DNA of 16,674 nucleotides from NCBI GenBank assembly GCA_900540335.1, contig UQFC01000060.1, forward strand, positions 1-16,674. Reading direction: 5' to 3'. Under the pieces are notes generated by a model, which was not told the DNA's origin, did no database searches, and was given only the letters and a program-made list of their open reading frames with translations. Both the position numbers and the translations under genes were made by a program. Every line of letters begins with the position of its first letter. The first letter of the stretch is position 1. The stretch comes from an uncultured Clostridium sp. Its GTDB lineage: Bacteria > Bacillota > Clostridia > Lachnospirales > Lachnospiraceae. Below are positions 15,001 to 16,674 of this stretch, in pieces.

Positions 15001-15199
15001 CTATACGGCGCTGGAGCTGGAGCAGGCTCTCCACGAAGAAGAGCTTCCCGTATCCCATAATACGATTGTTACAGTGCTGGGAGCGCAGAGAGGTGTTGGA
15101 GGAGATGACAGCTGGGGAGCTCCTGTACACCGGGCTTATGAAATCAGCGGGGAAAAGGATATTGATTTTCATTTTGTAATAGAAGGCTGCAGGGAATAA
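12023..15199 (+). CDS. lacZ: Glycoside hydrolase family 2 beta-galactosidase
   Basis: A 1058-residue LacZ-type enzyme hydrolysing terminal beta-galactosides such as lactose. No signal peptide, so cytoplasmic. Domain order fits GH2: sugar-binding jelly roll (about 50-230), Ig-like domain (about 232-340), TIM barrel (about 342-640), a linking beta domain, and the small-chain domain (about 780-1050). Seen residues: DEANLESHG with Glu419/His421 (magnesium ligands in E. coli), acid/base Glu472 in SCGNES, nucleophile Glu539 in LCEYMHAMGNS, and GDDSW with Trp1031, matching E. coli Trp999. The length is close to E. coli LacZ (1024). Two ATG codons stand in a row at 12023 and 12026; the first overlaps the acyltransferase stop by four bases. 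No permease or lac-type regulator lies near. Substrate preference within beta-galactosides cannot be read. Confidence 0.95.
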   Translation: MMNSRVPQLSWLENPEVFAVNRLPAHSDHRFYESEETMETGEKAGGRMPLRQCLNGTWKFSYAENPSLRKAEFYQEDFDDSDFHEIQVPGHIQLQGYDKCQYINTMYPWDGHSELRPPEIDWDYNPVGSYVREFDLEKPLSGKRVILSFQGAETAMYVWLNGVFVGYGEDSFTPSEFDVTPWIREQGNRLAVEVYKRSSASWIEDQDFFRFSGIFRDVYLYGIPDVHLQDLFVNAGLEHDYQDGRLKAELSLAEKNSEKQFSGCRVAASLKDRAGKQIWASEACVPDENGRVVFESSVSRVHAWSSEDPYCYMLYIEIRDGEGRLTEIVPQKIGFRTFEMKDQIMCLNGKRLVWKGINRHEFDVRLGRSITEKEMLWDIRFLKQHNLNAVRTCHYPNQSRWYELCDEYGIYLIDEANLESHGSWQKMGVCEPSWNVPGSLPQWKACVVDRARSMLERDKNHPSVLVWSCGNESYAGEDILAMSRYFKERDSSRLVHYEGVFWNREFDEISDMESRMYAKPQEVEEYLKQNPKKPFILCEYMHAMGNSLGGMEEYTRLAERYPMYQGGFIWDYIDQALVKKDGEKEVLGYGGDFTDRPTDYNFCGNGIVYGNRTPSPKAAEAKALYQNLKLTPEAGQVLVKNENLFTDTSDREFVYRILKNGNQVYETRFDAVVKEGEEKRVPVDLPEEFRNLQAVSRSLTGDRAVQDEYVYQVSALLKEDTLWAEKGFETDFGETLESEASGLVSCPGKAGREELSIKSEEIPLTAKEEPLTVIHGDVNLGVKGRGFSVLFSRTEGGIVSLRYGEKEWIARAPMPTYWRASTDNDRGNHFAADSAAWMAADQFCRYDNTRIQIEESENQVTVTYRYGVLVHPETETRVTYTVGADGKIQTSVHFCGKTGLPQLPLFGMRFRLLPDADRFSYYGYGPEESYPDRKHGVRLGIFYGTPEGNMASYLIPQECGNRSGVRWMKVLDSQGNGLKFTAAGRPLDMNVLPYTALELEQALHEEELPVSHNTIVTVLGAQRGVGGDDSWGAPVHRAYEISGEKDIDFHFVIEGCRE

Positions 15200-15222
15200 C
15201 AAGGAGCAGCCGGACAGGATAT

Positions 15223-15256
15223 TTTCCCGGTTTTCTGCTGCAGGAAAGCCGGGAAA
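15223..15256. repeat. Strong hairpin downstream of the beta-galactosidase gene
   Basis: TTTCCCGGTTTTC (15223-15235) pairs with GAAAGCCGGGAAA (15244-15256) over 13 positions, one being G-U, around an 8-base loop. It begins 24 bases after the lacZ stop. No U tract follows on the + strand, so it is either a weak or Rho-assisted end or a 3' stabilising hairpin. It is the only terminator candidate for the acyltransferase-lacZ unit. Confidence 0.6.
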
Positions 15257-15283
15257 GAATGCTCTGAAAGGTATGCCAAAAGC

Positions 15284-15348
15284 CTTGAAAAAAAATTAAA
15301 AAACTTTTTGAAAAAAGTGTTGACAAATACATAGATATATCATATAAT
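15284..15348 (+). promoter_or_regulatory. Consensus promoter with A/T-rich UP-like region for the tRNA cluster
   Basis: TTGACA (15320-15325) and TATAAT (15343-15348) are both perfect and are 17 bases apart. Upstream, 15284-15316 is made almost wholly of A and T runs, as in UP elements that contact the alpha subunit of RNA polymerase. The predicted start is near 15355, about 23 bases before tRNA-Asn. Confidence 0.93.
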
Positions 15349-15377
15349 ACCCTTGTTGCTCGTTGAGAGACAGCTAA

Positions 15378-15450
15378 TCCTCGATAGCTCAGTCGGTAGA
15401 GCACGCGGCTGTTAACCGCGCTGTCGTAGGTTCAAGTCCTACTCGGGGAG
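15378..15450 (+). tRNA. tRNA-Asn (anticodon GTT)
   Basis: Acceptor stem TCCTCGA (15378-15384) pairs with TCGGGGA (15443-15449); discriminator G15450. The D arm (AGCTCAGTCGGTAGAGC), an anticodon arm with GTT at 15411-15413, and a T arm with GGTTCAAGTCC are present. CCA is not encoded. First gene of a three-tRNA unit. Confidence 0.97.
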
Positions 15451-15477
15451 TTTGGGTCCATGGAGACCAGATTATCC

Positions 15478-15549
15478 GGCCCCATGGTCAAGCGGTTAAG
15501 ACATCGCCCTTTCACGGCGGTAACACGAGTTCGAATCTCGTTGGGGTCA
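15478..15549 (+). tRNA. tRNA-Glu (anticodon TTC)
   Basis: Acceptor stem GGCCCCA (15478-15484) pairs with TGGGGTC (15542-15548), with one G-U pair; discriminator A15549. Anticodon TTC at 15511-15513 in a loop CTTTCAC; T arm with AGTTCGAATCT. CCA is not encoded. It is the substrate of the GltX enzyme encoded earlier in the window. Confidence 0.97.
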
Positions 15550-15553
15550 TTTT

Positions 15554-15575
15554 ATTGAAACAGGATTGTTTCAAT
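15554..15575. repeat. Small hairpin in the tRNA-Glu/tRNA-Cys spacer
   Basis: ATTGAAAC (15554-15561) and GTTTCAAT (15568-15575) form a perfect 8-bp stem with a 6-base loop in the spacer of the tRNA transcript. No U tract follows, so it is probably neutral or a processing landmark. Confidence 0.6.
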
Positions 15576-15591
15576 GCATAAAATAAAATAT

Positions 15592-15662
15592 GGCGACATA
15601 GCCAAGCGGTAAGGCGTGGGTCTGCAACACCCTGATCACCAGTTCAAATCTGGTTGTCGCCT
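15592..15662 (+). tRNA. tRNA-Cys (anticodon GCA)
   Basis: Acceptor stem GGCGACA (15592-15598) pairs with TGTCGCC (15655-15661); discriminator T15662, the known identity base of tRNA-Cys. Anticodon GCA at 15624-15626; T arm with AGTTCAAATCT. CCA is not encoded. Confidence 0.97.
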
Positions 15663-15665
15663 CTG

Positions 15666-15696
15666 AGGAATCATCGAAAGATGGTTCCTTTTTTTG
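15666..15696 (+). terminator. Rho-independent terminator of the tRNA cluster
   Basis: AGGAATCATC (15666-15675) pairs with GATGGTTCCT (15680-15689), with one G-U pair, around a GAAA tetraloop, followed by a T run to 15696. Confidence 0.95.
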
Positions 15697-15773
15697 TTTT
15701 ACAAGAATTTTCGGAATTTTAACTGTTTGATTAGCTGTGAAGTAAGATGGCGCTATCCGATTTTCACATCTTC

Positions 15774-15782
15774 TGCTATAAT
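15774..15782 (+). promoter_or_regulatory. Extended -10 promoter of the thioesterase gene
   Basis: TGC followed by TATAAT (15777-15782) is an extended -10; there is no clear -35 at 16-18 bases upstream. The leader would be about 60 bases. A second TATAAT at 15831-15836 is too close to the ribosome binding site to be the usual promoter. Confidence 0.6.
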
Positions 15783-15851
15783 AGAATCATTCACGAAACG
15801 GCATTTTAAATAGCCGCGACAAAATTATTTTATAATATGGAGGAAGCGAAA

Positions 15852-16238
15852 ATGGCAGAAAAATTACAGGAATACAGCCTGACCTGGGAAGTAACGGATG
15901 AGATGACGGCAAAGCGAATCGGAAGCGCAGGTTCCCAAATTTTGTCTACTCCGAATATGGTGGCCCTGATGGAGGCGGCAGCGCTGGAACTGGCGAAATC
16001 GTATCTGGAGGAAGGACAGACGACGGTCGGAGCGGAGATTCACTGCCGCCATCTGGCGCCGACGCCGGTGGGAATGAAGGTAACAGCGACTGCAAAACTC
16101 CGCAGCATTGAGCGCCGGAAAATGTGGTTTGATATTGAAGTAAACGATGAGAAGGGCAAATGCGGCGAAGGGTCCCATCTGCGGATCATGGTAAATTCAA
16201 AGGCGATGAGCGACAAGGCTGCGAGCAAGGCGGAATAA
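15852..16238 (+). CDS. FlK-type hotdog-fold thioesterase
   Basis: A 128-residue hotdog protein that should hydrolyse a small acyl-CoA thioester. It resembles the fluoroacetyl-CoA thioesterase FlK of Streptomyces cattleya: Thr33 in LSTPNMV, Glu41 in LMEAAA and His67 in CRHLAPTPVG have spacings 8 and 26, the same as the known FlK triad Thr42/Glu50/His76. VGAEIHCRHLAPTPVGMKV is the family core strand pair. The start is ATG 15852, with GGAGG (15839-15843) eight bases before it; an in-frame ATG at 15837 overlaps that site and is rejected. Alanine codons are mostly GCG, more than in gltX or the M18 gene. The fluoroacetate role is not implied; gut homologues have unknown natural substrates. Confidence 0.88.
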   Translation: MAEKLQEYSLTWEVTDEMTAKRIGSAGSQILSTPNMVALMEAAALELAKSYLEEGQTTVGAEIHCRHLAPTPVGMKVTATAKLRSIERRKMWFDIEVNDEKGKCGEGSHLRIMVNSKAMSDKAASKAE

Positions 16239-16391
16239 GGAGTATCAGGTTTAAGTATCATGCACGGAGTTTGCCGTTCTGGAATAAGGGGGAGCGGCAA
16301 AATCAGTTTGTGGTATGCCATGCGTGTGAATAGAGATAAAGAAAAGTTACTGGTCCTGTGTGTGTGCAGTAACATAGAAAGAGAGGCAGCG
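16239..16391. other. Intergenic stretch with two inverted repeats
   Basis: No coding frame is convincing here. TTTGCCGTTC (16270-16279) pairs with GAGCGGCAAA (16292-16301), one G-U pair, 12-base loop; no U tract follows. GTTACT (16346-16351) and AGTAAC (16368-16373) form a weaker repeat just before the ribosome binding site of the next gene. No promoter is clear. Confidence 0.5.
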
Positions 16392-16674
16392 GTGCGGACA
16401 GAAACGATAGGGTGGATCATTGGCATTTTGATTGCGGCAGCGCTTGTCTGGTGGATTTACCGCAAAATAAAGAGGAAAATGCGGCAGCTGGCGAGTACGC
16501 CGGAGATACAGGTGCTTCGGTATGTGGCAAAGCATTTATCGGAAGGTGATTTGACGCAGCCAGACGCATCCAAACCGTGTTCGCTGGCGGGAATGGACCG
16601 GCTGTGCCTGCCGCAGATTGAAAAAGATTTCCCAGAGTTTAACTGGAGCGAGTGGAAGACTCAGATCGAGACAG
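16392..16674 (+). CDS. Membrane-anchored protein, possible TIM44-like domain (3' end outside window)
   Basis: A partial frame of 94 residues that runs off the right edge. It begins with GTG at 16392, behind GAGAGG (16381-16386). Residues 7-23 (GWIIGILIAAALVWWIY) form one membrane helix followed by a strongly basic RKIKRKMRQ, giving an N-in anchor with the rest probably cytoplasmic or, if reversed, outside. The segment AGMDRLCLPQIEKDFPEFNW (about 67-86) resembles the start of the TIM44-like domain proteins common in Clostridia, of unknown function, but too little is visible to be sure. It follows the thioesterase gene by 153 bases. Confidence 0.65.
   Translation, partial: MRTETIGWIIGILIAAALVWWIYRKIKRKMRQLASTPEIQVLRYVAKHLSEGDLTQPDASKPCSLAGMDRLCLPQIEKDFPEFNWSEWKTQIET

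Overview
The window looks like chromosome of a Gram-positive gut anaerobe of the class Clostridia, most likely family Lachnospiraceae. This rests on gene content (lar cofactor genes, an acidic DUF1292 protein, M18 aminopeptidase, GH2 beta-galactosidase, FlK-type thioesterase), strong SD sites of the AAGGAG type, near-consensus sigma-A promoters, U-tract terminators, and three tRNA genes without an encoded CCA end. The genus cannot be fixed from the sequence alone. All genes but one run on the + strand. No IS element, phage gene or CRISPR array is visible.

Layout. (1) 1-2700: the 3' part of larC, then larE, both for the nickel-pincer nucleotide cofactor, followed by a membrane acyltransferase-3 gene. 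(2) 2716-3315: a TetR-type regulator on the - strand, convergent with the acyltransferase and divergent from the next unit, with a very good promoter of its own. (3) 3509-9618: a HAD phosphatase and M18 aminopeptidase, then, after a structured 160-base leader, gltX, a short UvrD/PcrA-like helicase and a cobalamin adenosyltransferase, ended by a strong terminator. (4) 9822-10599: a small XRE regulator and a DUF1292 protein, ended by a second strong terminator. (5) 10601-15199: a striking palindromic RNA/DNA element, then a second membrane acyltransferase whose stop overlaps the start of a 1058-residue GH2 beta-galactosidase. (6) 15320-15697: consensus promoter, tRNA-Asn, tRNA-Glu, tRNA-Cys and terminator. 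(7) 15852-16674: a FlK-type thioesterase and the start of a membrane-anchored protein that runs off the window.

How the genes work together. LarC and LarE act in consecutive steps of one cofactor pathway (sulfur insertion, then nickel insertion). The helicase and adenosyltransferase are translationally coupled by a 4-base overlap, as are the acyltransferase and beta-galactosidase. The latter pair recalls the lacZ/lacA pairing of a galactosidase with an acetyltransferase, but here the acyltransferase is an unrelated integral membrane protein.

The best candidates for something undescribed are the nested palindromic element at 10601-10725, which can fold either as one long nested stem or as three abutting hairpins ending in a terminator; the gltX leader with two mutually exclusive pairings; the acyltransferase/beta-galactosidase couple; and a thioesterase with exactly the Thr/Glu/His spacing of fluoroacetyl-CoA thioesterase FlK. 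Several starts are placed from ribosome binding sites and differ from the longest possible frame (gltX, XRE regulator, DUF1292, thioesterase).
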